From NCBI GenBank assembly GCA_964630925.1, contig CAZVZK010000034.1:12525-76524 (forward strand): a stretch of DNA of 64,000 nt, given 5' to 3'. This document shows positions 32,381-40,891 of the stretch, piece by piece. The notes under the pieces were generated by a model, which did no database searches, was not told where the DNA came from, and was given only the letters and a program-made list of their open reading frames with translations. The stretch's first letter is position 1. Every line of letters begins with the position of its first letter. This DNA comes from RGDT01 sp964630925 (lineage in GTDB: Bacteria; Planctomycetota; Planctomycetia; Gemmatales; Gemmataceae). Position numbers and translations under genes: made by a program.

Positions 32381-32870
32381 CCCGCCCCCACCTTACCCAC
32401 AGCGGCAGCACGAACAGGTACACGCCCGTCACCACCAGGCCGAGGAGCACGACGGCGGCCGGGACGAACACCCCCCATTGCAGGCCGAAGAACGAGCCGT
32501 CGTGCATCGCCTCGATCCAGTCCGAACGCCGCTCCGCCACCTGGAGCACGGCGCCCGTGCCGGCGTCCACCTGGACCTCGACGCCGTTCTTGCCGCGCAC
32601 CTTGATGACCCCCTTGCCGGGCCGCACGTCGAGGCGGTCGATGTCGCCCCACGACGAGATGCCGGCGTCGGCGGAGCGCACGGCGGCGAGGACGGCCTCG
32701 AACGAGAGGACGGGCGCCTTGCCGGTGCCGCGCTGCTCCGTCGGCTGCACCCAGTGGAGCTGCTTCTTGAACATGAGCAGCAGGCCGGTGGGGATGACGA
32801 CGAGCAGCGGCAGGGCGATCAGCAGCCCGCCCCAGGCGTGCAGCTTGCGTGTGAGGACGGACAGCTTCAT
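32340..32870 (-). CDS. PepSY-associated transmembrane protein
   Basis: 176 residues. It starts MKLSVLTRKLHAWGGLLIAL, the usual first helix of PepSY_TM proteins with the conserved RKLH motif, then a periplasmic PepSY-like domain (ISSWGDIDRLDVRPGKG, GAVLQVAERRSDWIE, MHDGSFFG) and a second helix (VVLLGLVVTGVYLFVLPLW). The short two-helix form is common in proteobacteria and planctomycetes. It is 22 bases after the HEAT-like gene and may be the last gene of the MNIO operon. Its 3' end overlaps the kinase gene by 41 bases on the other strand. Confidence 0.82.
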   Translation of the reverse strand: MKLSVLTRKLHAWGGLLIALPLLVVIPTGLLLMFKKQLHWVQPTEQRGTGKAPVLSFEAVLAAVRSADAGISSWGDIDRLDVRPGKGVIKVRGKNGVEVQVDAGTGAVLQVAERRSDWIEAMHDGSFFGLQWGVFVPAAVVLLGLVVTGVYLFVLPLWVRWGRVRTPPPRTAPPAS

Positions 32871-32892
32871 GGGCCACCTGCGCGGGGGGAGA

Positions 32893-34089
32893 TCAGCCGT
32901 CATCTTGCGGGAGAAGGGCCGCGGCAGCAACGGCCGCCTCGGCGATGGCCCCGTGATGGTGCCCCGCCAGCGCCCCCAGGAGGCGGCCCAGCAGCGGCAC
33001 CGGGCCGGGCCATTCTGCCAGGGCCAGCACACGGCACGCGGCCACGACAAGCGACGGCTCCATGCGCAGGCACAGCCAGCACAGGGCCGACACGCCGCGG
33101 CGCAGCCCGCGCGGCGAGGCGTCCACGCGCAGCGGCCCGGACGGCAGCCAGCCGAGGCGGTCCAGGCGGTCGAGCGACGCCTCGATGAGCCGCCCGCGTA
33201 GCCCCGGCGGCAGCCGGCCGGCGAACCAGGCGCGGAAGACCGCCTGGAACGCGGCCTGCCTGTCGGCTGGCGTCTCGGCGCTCAGGGCGGCGAGGTGGTC
33301 GATGGGGTTGGGCTCGCTCGGCATCTCCGGCCCGGGTGTCGGGCGGAGCAGCGCCTCGGCGCGTCGGCGGGCGACGCCGTCGCCGGCGAGCGCCTCTTCC
33401 AGCGCGGGCCGGGCCGCCTCGCCCAGGACACGCAACACCGGGCTGGGGCGCTCGTCGCCGTCGGTCCACGGCGGCATGTGCAAGAGCGCCCGCGCCGCCG
33501 GGGCCGCCCTCTCGCCCAGCAGGAGCAGGGCGGCCTCGGCACGCATGCGCACCGCCTCGCGCCCGTCATCCAGCGCCGCGACGAGTGCCGGCAGCGCCGC
33601 CACGTCGGCGAGGGCGTGGGCACGCTGCCCCTCCAGCCGCCCGGCGTGATCCGTCTCCGCCTCCAACAGGACCGCCCACTCGCCGGTCCCCAGCGCGCAC
33701 AGGAGGCTCAACGCCCGCCTCCGCTCGGCGGGGTCGGCCGCGCGTGCCACGGCGTCGGCGCGCAGGGCGGCGAGGTCCTCCCCGGCGGCGTGCAGCATCT
33801 CGACGACGCCCGCCGCGAGCGGGAAGAGCCAGCCGACCTCCAGCGCCTCGCGCAGGGCGCGGCGTGTCGCCTCGCCCGGCGCCGCCAGCCGCCGCACCTG
33901 CGCCAGCAACGTCCCGGCGAGCGGTGAGGCCGCGTCCTCGTCGGCCACGACGCCGAGGGCGTGCAGCACCTCCGGCAGGAGGCGATGGGCGTCGGGCCTG
34001 TCGAGCAGGTCGGCGGCGCGGCGGGCCAGCTCCGCCGGCGCCAGGGCGCGCGACAGGATCGCCTGCACGGGGTCGTGGCCTTGCGTCAT
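32893..34089 (-). CDS. HEAT-repeat-like alpha-helical protein in the MNIO operon
   Basis: 398 residues, almost wholly helical, with many 30-40 residue Ala/Leu repeats (for example VAALPALVAALDDGREAVRM and RAEAALLLLGERA). No signal peptide or transmembrane helix. TACAAT lies only 6 bases before the start on the minus strand, which could make a leaderless transcript, but the gene also follows the previous one by just 14 bases. Likely an adaptor or scaffold; no enzyme motif is visible. Confidence 0.72.
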   Translation of the reverse strand: MTQGHDPVQAILSRALAPAELARRAADLLDRPDAHRLLPEVLHALGVVADEDAASPLAGTLLAQVRRLAAPGEATRRALREALEVGWLFPLAAGVVEMLHAAGEDLAALRADAVARAADPAERRRALSLLCALGTGEWAVLLEAETDHAGRLEGQRAHALADVAALPALVAALDDGREAVRMRAEAALLLLGERAAPAARALLHMPPWTDGDERPSPVLRVLGEAARPALEEALAGDGVARRRAEALLRPTPGPEMPSEPNPIDHLAALSAETPADRQAAFQAVFRAWFAGRLPPGLRGRLIEASLDRLDRLGWLPSGPLRVDASPRGLRRGVSALCWLCLRMEPSLVVAACRVLALAEWPGPVPLLGRLLGALAGHHHGAIAEAAVAAAALLPQDDG

Positions 34090-34103
34090 GCCCCGATTGT
34101 ACC

Positions 34104-34547
34104 TCACGCACCGCCCGCGTGCCGCCCGCCGAACACCCACACGCCCAGCCACGGCACCGACACCGCGAGGCCGCCCGTCAGCGTGGCCACGAACGGCAGC
34201 CACGAGTGCGCCGCGTCGAAGCGCACCACCTCCAGGCGCGAGCCGTCGTCCAGCCGCGCCCACGGCAGCGAGCGTGCGAACGCCCTCCCGTCGGCGAGCG
34301 GCCCGCCCTCCGCCGGCGGGGGCGTCTTTCCGGCGAACGCATCGAACAGGGGGCGGTACTCCGCGCCCAGACAGGCCGCCAGCGCCGGCCAGGCGCGGGC
34401 CGCCTCGCGGCGGCGCTTGCCGATGAGCGACCGCGCCGCAGCCTCCACCTTCGCCGCGTCGAAGCCGTCCGGCACCGGGCCGCCCTGGACGAGGGCGCGC
34501 ACCAGCTCGGCCTGCCGCGCCGCCAGACGCTCACGCTCACCCTGCAC
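34104..34547 (-). CDS. SCO6045-like C-terminal domain protein with one membrane helix
   Basis: 147 residues from GTG at 34547, giving VQGERERLAARQAELVRAL; no ATG fits without including antisense sequence. The helical start (GGPVPDGFDAAKVEAAARSL) and RREAARAWPALAACLG resemble the domain that follows DUF692 in actinomycete proteins of the SCO6045 type; this rests on memory of that family. A C-terminal helix (LPFVATLTGGLAVSVPWLGV) follows. It overlaps the MNIO gene by 11 bases. In some relatives the two are one polypeptide; here they are separate. Confidence 0.68.
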   Translation of the reverse strand: MQGERERLAARQAELVRALVQGGPVPDGFDAAKVEAAARSLIGKRRREAARAWPALAACLGAEYRPLFDAFAGKTPPPAEGGPLADGRAFARSLPWARLDDGSRLEVVRFDAAHSWLPFVATLTGGLAVSVPWLGVWVFGGRHAGGA

Positions 34548-35373
34548 GTGCCATCCCCCGGCGCAGGTCGCCGCGGCGAACCGCGGCGGCGATGTCGGCC
34601 AGCTCGTCGCGCAATTCGTCCTCCGTGGGGAAGTCATCGTCGCGCTCCAGCAGCACGCCGGGGATCTCGACGCGCGCCGCGACCTCCTCCAGCACCGCCA
34701 ACGCCTCCGGCGACGTGCGCCGCGTGTGCGTGTCGTGGTAGGTGCCGGCGCGGACGATGCCGCCGGCGATGTGGCAGTAGGCCACGCGCTCCAGCGGGAG
34801 CGCGTCGAGGAAGCGGATGGGGTCCAGCCCGAGGTTCACCGCGTTGGCGTGGACGTTGGCCGCGTCGAGCAGCAGACGCACGTCGGCACGCACCAGCACC
34901 TCGCGCAGGAAGCCCGGCTCGTCGTACTCCTGGGCCGGCCAGTCGAATGGCGCCGAGATGTTCTCGACGGCGAGCGGCACCGGGAGCCCGGCCTGGATGC
35001 GCCGCAGATTCTCCACCACCACGCCCAGCGTCTCGCCGGTCCGGGGCAAGGGCAGGAGGTGCCCCGACTCGACGCCGCCGGCGCGGACGAAGCAGAGGTG
35101 CTCGCTCACGAGGGGCGCCGCGCAGCGTTTCGCCAGCGCGGCGAGTTTGGCGATGCGGGCCGACGAGGGCGGCTCGGCGCCGCCGGGCGACATGGTGATC
35201 CCGTGCGGGACGAGGGCCGCCCCCCGCGAGCGCAGCTGCTCGACGGCGAGGGGCAGCGGCCCGCCCCAGAAGTCCTCGGCGATCAGCTCGACGAAGCCGA
35301 GGCCGGGGTGGCGCGAGATGGCCAGGGCCATCTCCGGCCGCCAGCCGACGCCGAGGCCGAGGCGGGTGGTCAT
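34537..35373 (-). CDS. DUF692 (MNIO) multinuclear non-haem iron oxidative enzyme
   Basis: 278 residues, TIM-barrel type. DUF692 signatures: LGLGVGWRPEMA, FVELIAEDFWG, VPHGITMSPGG, LVSEHLCFV, AVENISAPFDW, LLLDAANVHANAVNLGLDP, YCHIAGG and THTRRTSPEALAVLEE. The His, Glu and Asp residues expected to bind iron are in place. Relatives (MbnB, TglH, BufB) modify Cys residues in peptides. The ATG overlaps the stop of a membrane protein with a Gly/Cys tail, which makes that tail a candidate substrate. Confidence 0.92.
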   Translation of the reverse strand: MTTRLGLGVGWRPEMALAISRHPGLGFVELIAEDFWGGPLPLAVEQLRSRGAALVPHGITMSPGGAEPPSSARIAKLAALAKRCAAPLVSEHLCFVRAGGVESGHLLPLPRTGETLGVVVENLRRIQAGLPVPLAVENISAPFDWPAQEYDEPGFLREVLVRADVRLLLDAANVHANAVNLGLDPIRFLDALPLERVAYCHIAGGIVRAGTYHDTHTRRTSPEALAVLEEVAARVEIPGVLLERDDDFPTEDELRDELADIAAAVRRGDLRRGMARAG

Positions 35374-36236
35374 CCGCCGCACCCCCCGCACCCGCCGCCG
35401 CAGCCGCCGCCGCCGCACCCGCCGCCGCCGCACCCGCCGCCGCCGCAGCCGCCGCCGTTGTCGTTCTCGGCGGGGGCGAGGTGGGGGTGGATGCCGGCGA
35501 AGGCGGGGGTGGCGAGGGCGCAGGTGCCGAAGAGGGCCACCGCGAGGGCGATGTCGGCCGCCGGCACGAGGGCGGGGTTGGAGCGGGCCGTGGCGCCGAG
35601 GGCGTCGTGCTTGCGGAGGAGGCCCTCGATCACGCCGTCGCCGCGCCCCGTGCGCATCGTGCGGCTGAACAGGTAGGAGAGGGCGGCGGCCGCCGCCAGG
35701 ACGGTGGCGATGATGAGGAACGTCACGGGCCGGTCCAGCGACAGGCCGATGATGACCTTCCACACGCCGGCGGCGGTGAGGCCGGCCAGCAGCAGGGCGG
35801 GGACGGCGGCGGCGCCCCACGACGCCATCGTGCCGAGCAACAGCCCGCGCTCACGTAGGCCCTGGGCGAGGGCCTCGAGCGCGGGGTCGCACCGGGCGAA
35901 CAGGTCGCGGACCCCTATGGGCTCGACGGCGTTATCCCACAGCCGGCGGTCGAGGGCACGCGCCCCCTCGGGCAGCGGGCCGGAGCGGACGATGTGGCCG
36001 CCCTGGTCGGCGAGGGCGCCGACGTTGATGAGCCGGCCCAGCGCCGAGGCGAACGCGCGCCACGGGCCGCCGGCGAGGTACGCCGTCTGATACGGCGGCA
36101 GGGCGGGCGTCTCCTCGGGCACGTCCAGGGGCGCCCGCAGCCACCAGTTGATGTAGGGGGCGATCACCCAGGCCGCGACGAGGGCGGCGATGTAGGAGCC
36201 GAGGAAGTACGGCCCGGACCATTCGAACGGATTCAT
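35370..36236 (-). CDS. TIGR04222-type membrane protein with Gly/Cys tail (copy 1)
   Basis: 288 residues. Hydrophobic helices lie near 10-28, 137-160, 170-190 and 227-248. PYQTAYLAGGPWRAFASALG and GARALDRRLWD are shared with the next protein and with the TIGR04222 model (near_uncomplex). The last 28 residues are only Gly and Cys, with six Cys at 264, 269, 274, 279, 283 and 286. The tail is encoded by near-identical GGC/TGC repeats just before the MNIO gene. It may be the object of MNIO modification; direct metal binding is the alternative. Confidence 0.85.
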   Translation of the reverse strand: MNPFEWSGPYFLGSYIAALVAAWVIAPYINWWLRAPLDVPEETPALPPYQTAYLAGGPWRAFASALGRLINVGALADQGGHIVRSGPLPEGARALDRRLWDNAVEPIGVRDLFARCDPALEALAQGLRERGLLLGTMASWGAAAVPALLLAGLTAAGVWKVIIGLSLDRPVTFLIIATVLAAAAALSYLFSRTMRTGRGDGVIEGLLRKHDALGATARSNPALVPAADIALAVALFGTCALATPAFAGIHPHLAPAENDNGGGCGGGGCGGGGCGGGGCGGGCGGCGG

Positions 36237-36262
36237 CGGAGGGCCTCCGGTTGGGGATGTGT

Positions 36263-37204
36263 TCAGTCGCCGCCACCGCCGCCGCAGCCGCCGCAGCCGC
36301 CGCCTCCGCCGCAAGAGGAGCCGCCGCTGCACGAGCTGCCGCTGCTGCAAGAGGAGCCGCCGCAGGACGACCCGCCGCAACCGGAGCCGCAGCCGCTGCC
36401 GCAGGAGCCGCCGCCCCAGCTCGAGGAGGTGGCGGCCCGGAGCTGGGTGTGCAGGCCGGCATAGGCGGTGCCGGTGAGGGCCGCCGTGCCGAAGAGGGCG
36501 ACGGCGAGGGGCATGTCGGCGGGCAGCAGGCCGGCGGGGTTCTTGCGGGCGGTCTCGCCCAATGCCGCGTGCTGGCCACGCAACGACTCCAGCACGGCGT
36601 CGCCGCGGCCCGTCCGCAGGAGGCGCGTCGTCAGGAAGATGACGGCCATGATGCCGGCCAGGATGACGCCGATGGTGAGGAAGGCGACCGGCTTGTCGCG
36701 GGTGACGCCGAAGAGGATCTTGGCCACGCCGAAGAGGGCGATGAGCGTCATGAGCAGCGCCGGGATGCGGCGGACGCGGGCGTCGGCGGCGTCGCTCAGG
36801 ACGAGGCCGGCGCCGAGGAGCTGCTTGCGGATGGCCTTCAGGGAGATCGTGGAGGCGGCGAACAGCTCCTGCACGGTGGACGGCTGCATGGCCGCCCGCC
36901 AGATGCGGCGCTCGAGGGCGTTGGCGCCCTTGGGCAGGGCGCCGCGGCGGGCGAACTTGCCGCCGGCCTCCTCGATGACGGCGCCGACGGGAAAGAGGCG
37001 GGTCAGGGCGGCGGCGAAGGCGCGCCAGGGGCCGCCGACGAGGTAGGCGATGTGGTAGTTGCTGAGCCTGGGCACCTCGCCGCCGGCGAGGGAGTGGGGC
37101 GTGCGGAGCGATTGACGGAGCCTCCAGATCAGATAGCCGCCGAAGAGCAGGAGGCCGAAGTAGAGGACGAGGAACTGAGGGCCGGGCCAGTCGAACGGAT
37201 TCAT
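36263..37204 (-). CDS. TIGR04222-type membrane protein with Gly/Ser/Cys tail (copy 2)
   Basis: 313 residues and paralogous to the downstream gene: both start MNPF-W-GP-FL and share AYL(V/A)GGPWRAFA(A/S)AL. Helices lie near 10-28, 148-166, 172-193 and 231-250. The tail (264-313) is Gly/Ser-rich with nine Cys (268, 272, 276, 281, 286, 292, 298, 304, 307). It is the first gene of the six-gene operon running to 32340. A palindromic repeat lies 82 bases upstream; no clear promoter is seen. Confidence 0.85.
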   Translation of the reverse strand: MNPFDWPGPQFLVLYFGLLLFGGYLIWRLRQSLRTPHSLAGGEVPRLSNYHIAYLVGGPWRAFAAALTRLFPVGAVIEEAGGKFARRGALPKGANALERRIWRAAMQPSTVQELFAASTISLKAIRKQLLGAGLVLSDAADARVRRIPALLMTLIALFGVAKILFGVTRDKPVAFLTIGVILAGIMAVIFLTTRLLRTGRGDAVLESLRGQHAALGETARKNPAGLLPADMPLAVALFGTAALTGTAYAGLHTQLRAATSSSWGGGSCGSGCGSGCGGSSCGGSSCSSGSSCSGGSSCGGGGGCGGCGGGGGD

Positions 37205-37285
37205 GGGCCTTCTCCGTCTTGCTTTTCTTCGTGTTTCGCGCAGGGTACTTCGCCGGGCGCCGGGCGTGATTTGTGGATGACGAGC

Positions 37286-37448
37286 GAAGAAGGCATACCA
37301 CGAAAGACACGGAAGACACGAAAAGAAGACAAAGAAGCAAAGAGGGTATCAAGCAAGAAGTCAGACATCCGCCCTCTTCTGCCTCCGTTTCTTGGCCTTG
37401 TTTGTCTTCCTTTCGTGTCTTCCGTGTCTTTCGTGGTATGCCTTCTTC
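37286..37448. repeat. Long palindromic element with ACGAAAGACACGGAAGACACG arms
   Basis: Arms at 37286-37333 and 37401-37448 are inverted copies of 48 bases with one mismatch. They begin GAAGAAGGCATACCACGAAA and enclose a 67-base centre that also pairs in part. It occupies most of the 314-base gap between the divergent MNIO operon and M42 gene. The arms resemble, but are not the same as, the CACGGATCACACGGA elements. Confidence 0.85.
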
Positions 37449-37518
37449 TGCACGCCGGACGCCATCCGCGGGGATGAATACGCTGACAGTATAACCCGCC
37501 CACGCCGCGAGATCCACG

Positions 37519-38595
37519 ATGCACGAGCTTTCGCACGCCTTCTTCAAGTCCCTCCTCGAGACCCCCAGCGCCTCCGGCTTCGAGCAGGCCATCCAGGGGG
37601 TGGTCCGCGACTGGGCCCGCCATTACGCCGACGAGGTCACCGTGGACCGCCACGGGAACGTCCTGGCGGCCCGCTGGCCCGAGGGCGGCAAGGGCCACGC
37701 CGACCACGCCCGCGTCATGCTCGCCGGCCACTGTGACCAGATCGCCCTCATGGTGCAGCACATCGACGAGCAGGGTTATTTGTACATCCAGCCCATCGGC
37801 GGCTGGGACATGCAGGTCCTCCTCGGCCAACACCTCACAGTATGGTCGAGATCCGGCCCTGTGACGGGCGTCGTAGCGAGAAGGGCCATCCACCTCCTCC
37901 AGCCGGACGAGCGCAACAAGGTGCCCCAGTTCACCGATGTATGGGTGGACATCGGCGCCAAGGACGGCAAGGAGGCCAAGGAGGTCGTCCAGTTCGGCGA
38001 CCCCGTGACGTTCGCCCTCGGCTACCGCCCGCTGCGTAACAACATGGCGGCGTCGCCGGCGATGGACGACAAGTCGGGCCTGTGGGTGGTGATGGAGACG
38101 CTGCGGCTGCTGCACGGCAAGCCGCTCAAGGTGCCGGTGTTCTGCGTCTCGACGGTGCAGGAGGAGATCGGCCTTCGCGGTGCCACCACCAGCACCTACG
38201 CCATCAACCCCGCCGTCGGCATCGCCGTGGACGTGTGCCACGCGACGGACACGCCGGGCAACGACAAGAAGCAGCTCGGCGAGACGAAACTGGGCGACGG
38301 GCCGGTGCTGTTCCGCGGGCCGAACATCAACCCGCACGTCTTCACGCGCCTGGAGGAGGCGGCGAAGGCGAAGGAGATGGCGGTGCAGATCCGCGGCGTG
38401 CCGCGGGCGACGGGGACGGACGCCAACGTGATGCAGATCACGCGGGAGGGCGTGGCGACGGGGCTGGTGGGCATCCCCAACCGTTACATGCACAGCCCCG
38501 TCGAGGTGGTGCATCTCGACGACCTCGACCGGGCGGCGCAGCTGCTGGCGGAGTTCTGCCTGCGTCTGACGCCGGACGTGAGGTGGGAGCCGTGA
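37519..38595 (+). CDS. M42-family aminopeptidase
   Basis: 358 residues. M42 motifs: AGHCDQIALMV (zinc His and Asp), MDDKSGLWV (bridging Asp), QEEIGLRGA (catalytic Glu pair), and RYMHSPVEV for the last His. M42 enzymes form large tetrahedral cytoplasmic complexes that trim peptides. TATAAC at 37490-37495 may be its -10, without a clear -35. It is followed by the zinc-ribbon membrane protein gene with no gap. Confidence 0.9.
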   Translation: MHELSHAFFKSLLETPSASGFEQAIQGVVRDWARHYADEVTVDRHGNVLAARWPEGGKGHADHARVMLAGHCDQIALMVQHIDEQGYLYIQPIGGWDMQVLLGQHLTVWSRSGPVTGVVARRAIHLLQPDERNKVPQFTDVWVDIGAKDGKEAKEVVQFGDPVTFALGYRPLRNNMAASPAMDDKSGLWVVMETLRLLHGKPLKVPVFCVSTVQEEIGLRGATTSTYAINPAVGIAVDVCHATDTPGNDKKQLGETKLGDGPVLFRGPNINPHVFTRLEEAAKAKEMAVQIRGVPRATGTDANVMQITREGVATGLVGIPNRYMHSPVEVVHLDDLDRAAQLLAEFCLRLTPDVRWEP

Positions 38596-38603
38596 GACAG
38601 GCC

Positions 38604-39587
38604 ATGATCCCCACGAGATGCACCGGCTGCGGCCAGGGTCTGGAGCTGGAGCGTGGGCAGTCCGTCCTCTGCTGGCGATGCAACATGCCGGTCCCGGCGC
38701 CGGGCCTCCCGCCGCCTCCACCACCGCCTCCGGCGGCGCCGGTAGCGCCGACGTACAAGCACCCCTTTGAGGACGACGCGGAGGCGGCCTCTCCGGGGCT
38801 GCGGGGGCTGCGTCGGGCGGTGCCCGCGCGGCTGCCGTCCGGCGTGCCGGCCGAGCTGCTGGGCCGGCCCCTCGGGGAGTACACCCCGAACTGGTGGCTC
38901 CGGCTGTTCATCTTCAGGTCCCTGCTCGGGCCCTTCCTCATCGTCCTCCTCTGCCTCGTCTATTGGTTCTTCGCCGCGCCCCCGAACCATCCGCAGTTGC
39001 AGTCGGCGCGCATCGGCCTGTGCATCGCGGCGGCGTCCCTCGGCCTCGGGCTGGTGCTGTTGGCCACGGTCCCGAGCCGCCGGTTCATCGCCTGCAAAGA
39101 CGGCCTGGTCGATGCCGGGCCGTTCCACGCCCACTTCGTGCTCTGGCGGGAGGTGCATGCCCTGCGACAGATCCCGGTCCCCATCTATTACAAAGGACAC
39201 TTCCTCCGCTTCGAATACCGGCTCGAGATCTCCCTGGCCCACGGGGTGCGGGGCATGACGGTCGCGGCGGAGGCGTTGGAGGAGTCGGCGTCGCTCGCGC
39301 GGCACGCCCAGAGGGCCGTCGGCGAGGCCCTGCTGCCGGCCGCCGTGGAGCGCCTGCGGTCCGGGGGCCGCGTCCCGCTCGGCGTGTTGTCCGCCGTCGC
39401 CGACGGGTTGGAGGAGGACGGCCGGCTGGTGCCGTGGGGCCAGGTGCGCGACATCGAGGTGACGGGCGAGACGGTGAAGATCCACGGGTCCCGGCGTGGG
39501 GTCGGGGTGCATCTCCCCATCGCGGAGGTCGTCAACCTCGGCCTGCTCCTGCGCCTGCTGGAGTGGGCACGCGGCGGCGGCGCGTGA
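38604..39587 (+). CDS. Zinc-ribbon membrane protein
   Basis: 327 residues from ATG at 38604; a GTG at 38592 overlapping the M42 stop as GTGA is a real alternative and would add four residues. CTGCGQGL and CWRCN form an N-terminal zinc ribbon, followed by a Pro linker (about 35-50), two helices (about 100-125 and 137-157) and a PH-like region (KDGLVDAGPFHAHFVLWREV). No family is recognised. Probably cotranscribed with the aminopeptidase. Confidence 0.72.
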   Translation: MIPTRCTGCGQGLELERGQSVLCWRCNMPVPAPGLPPPPPPPPAAPVAPTYKHPFEDDAEAASPGLRGLRRAVPARLPSGVPAELLGRPLGEYTPNWWLRLFIFRSLLGPFLIVLLCLVYWFFAAPPNHPQLQSARIGLCIAAASLGLGLVLLATVPSRRFIACKDGLVDAGPFHAHFVLWREVHALRQIPVPIYYKGHFLRFEYRLEISLAHGVRGMTVAAEALEESASLARHAQRAVGEALLPAAVERLRSGGRVPLGVLSAVADGLEEDGRLVPWGQVRDIEVTGETVKIHGSRRGVGVHLPIAEVVNLGLLLRLLEWARGGGA

Positions 39588-39617
39588 GCCGCGTGCCGGC
39601 ACCGTCGTGCTCGCCCG

Positions 39618-39647
39618 TTGATCGGCGGCCGGCAGCCCTGGTACAAT
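39618..39647 (+). promoter_or_regulatory. Sigma70-type promoter of the Uma2 gene
   Basis: TTGATC (39618-39623), 18 bases, TACAAT (39642-39647), 24 bases before the ATG. The -35 hexamer is the same as in the promoters at 259 and 12712. Confidence 0.6.
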
Positions 39648-39671
39648 CGCGGCGGACGGGAGGGCAGAAGG

Positions 39672-40346
39672 ATGACGACACTCGCGACGAAGCCGCCGGC
39701 GGGAGAGGTGGAATACCCCAGCTGCGAGGCGGAGCGCACCACGCCGCAAACGGAATGGCACCGCGTGCTGGTGAACCTCCTGATCGCCATGCTGGCCCAT
39801 CACTACCGCGCCATGGAGCGGGTCTACGTCGGCGGTGACATGTTCGTCTACTTCCGGCGGGGCGACCCAGAGGGCGTCATCGCGCCTGACGTGTTCGTCG
39901 TGCGCGGCGTGGAGAAACGTGAGCGCGACACCTACCTCGTATGGAATGAGGGTGTCGGGCCGGAATTCGTCATCGAGGTCATCTCCGACACGACGCGGCG
40001 GCGCGACATGGGCCGCAAGTTCGACCTCTACCGTGAGACGCTGAAGGTCAGCGAATACTTCGTCTTCGACCCGGACGGCGAGCACCTGACGCCGAGGCTC
40101 CAGGGCTGGCGTCTCCGGGGTGAGGAGTACGTCGTCATCGAGGCCGTCGCGGGCAGGCTGCCGAGCCTGGTGACGGGCCTGCACCTGGAGCCCGCCGGGC
40201 GCGATCTGCGCTTCTGGGATCCGGCGACGGGGGCCTGGGTGCCGACCGAAGCCGAGCGGCTCCAGGCCGCGGAGGAGGCGTTGGCGGCCGCCGCAGATCG
40301 CATCCGCGCGCTGGAGGCCGAGCTGGCACGCCGAGGCGGCGCGTGA
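39672..40346 (+). CDS. Uma2-family (DUF820) PD-(D/E)XK nuclease-like protein
   Basis: 224 residues. The Uma2 core is clear: TEWHRVLVNLLIAMLAHHYR, then GDMFVYFRRG, APDVFVVRGV (active Asp), GPEFVIEVISDTTRRRDMGR (Glu) and KFDLYRE (Lys). A coiled C-terminal tail follows (AEEALAAAADRIRALEAELA). The family is hugely expanded in cyanobacteria and planctomycetes, and its biological role is unclear. Start at 39672 is preceded by AGGGCAGAAGG. Confidence 0.92.
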   Translation: MTTLATKPPAGEVEYPSCEAERTTPQTEWHRVLVNLLIAMLAHHYRAMERVYVGGDMFVYFRRGDPEGVIAPDVFVVRGVEKRERDTYLVWNEGVGPEFVIEVISDTTRRRDMGRKFDLYRETLKVSEYFVFDPDGEHLTPRLQGWRLRGEEYVVIEAVAGRLPSLVTGLHLEPAGRDLRFWDPATGAWVPTEAERLQAAEEALAAAADRIRALEAELARRGGA

Positions 40347-40349
40347 CGG

Positions 40350-40879
40350 CACACCCCCGGTACTCGCCGACGGTGAAGTAGAAGATCGCCCCCCCCGCCA
40401 GGGGACGCCTCGGCCCACACGCGGCCTCCGTGGCGGTGGACGATGCGGCGCACGGCGGCCAGGCCCACGCCGGCGCCCTCGTACCCCTCGGCGCGGTGCA
40501 GGCGGCGGAACGCGCCGAACAGGCGGCCCGCCTGCCGCGTGTCGAAGCCGACGCCGTCGGCCTTGACGAAGTAGGCGGGGCCGTCGGCGGTGTCGCGCAC
40601 GCCGACCTCGATGCGGGCGGGCTCGCGGCCCCGCGTGAACTTCACCGCGTTCGACAGGAGGGCGGCCCACGCCGCCTTGAGCAGCACGGGGTCGCCGCGG
40701 CACGGCGGCAGCGGCCCCGCCGTCACCTCGACGGCCCTGCCGGCGTGTGACGGACGCAGGTCGGCCAGGCAGAGGCGGACGAGCAGGGCGTGATCCACCT
40801 CGCGCGGCACGAGGGGTGGCGGCCCAAGGCGGGCGAAGGCGTGCAGGGCATCGGCCAGGGCGGCCAGGGGCGCTGACAC
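40350..40879 (-). pseudogene. Histidine-kinase ATPase-domain remnant with frameshift
   Basis: Only the HATPase region remains: N-box LLSNAVKFTRG, G1 ADGVGFD, F-box GRLFGAFRRLHRAEGYEGAG and G2 VGLAAVRRIVHRHGG. The dimerisation/His region is missing. An 8-base C run (40389-40396) shifts the frame just after AEASPGG; removing one base gives GAIFYFTVGEYRG, the normal kinase end. The gene then has no proper stop before the Uma2 gene. Likely dead, although the C run could be a sequencing slip. Confidence 0.75.
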
Positions 40880-40891
40880 AAACCCCCTTGC

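Noticed and set aside
35370..35463. Tandem GGC/TGC repeats as a possible CRISPR or satellite array
   Set aside because: They are in frame and encode the Gly/Cys tail; no spacer structure.
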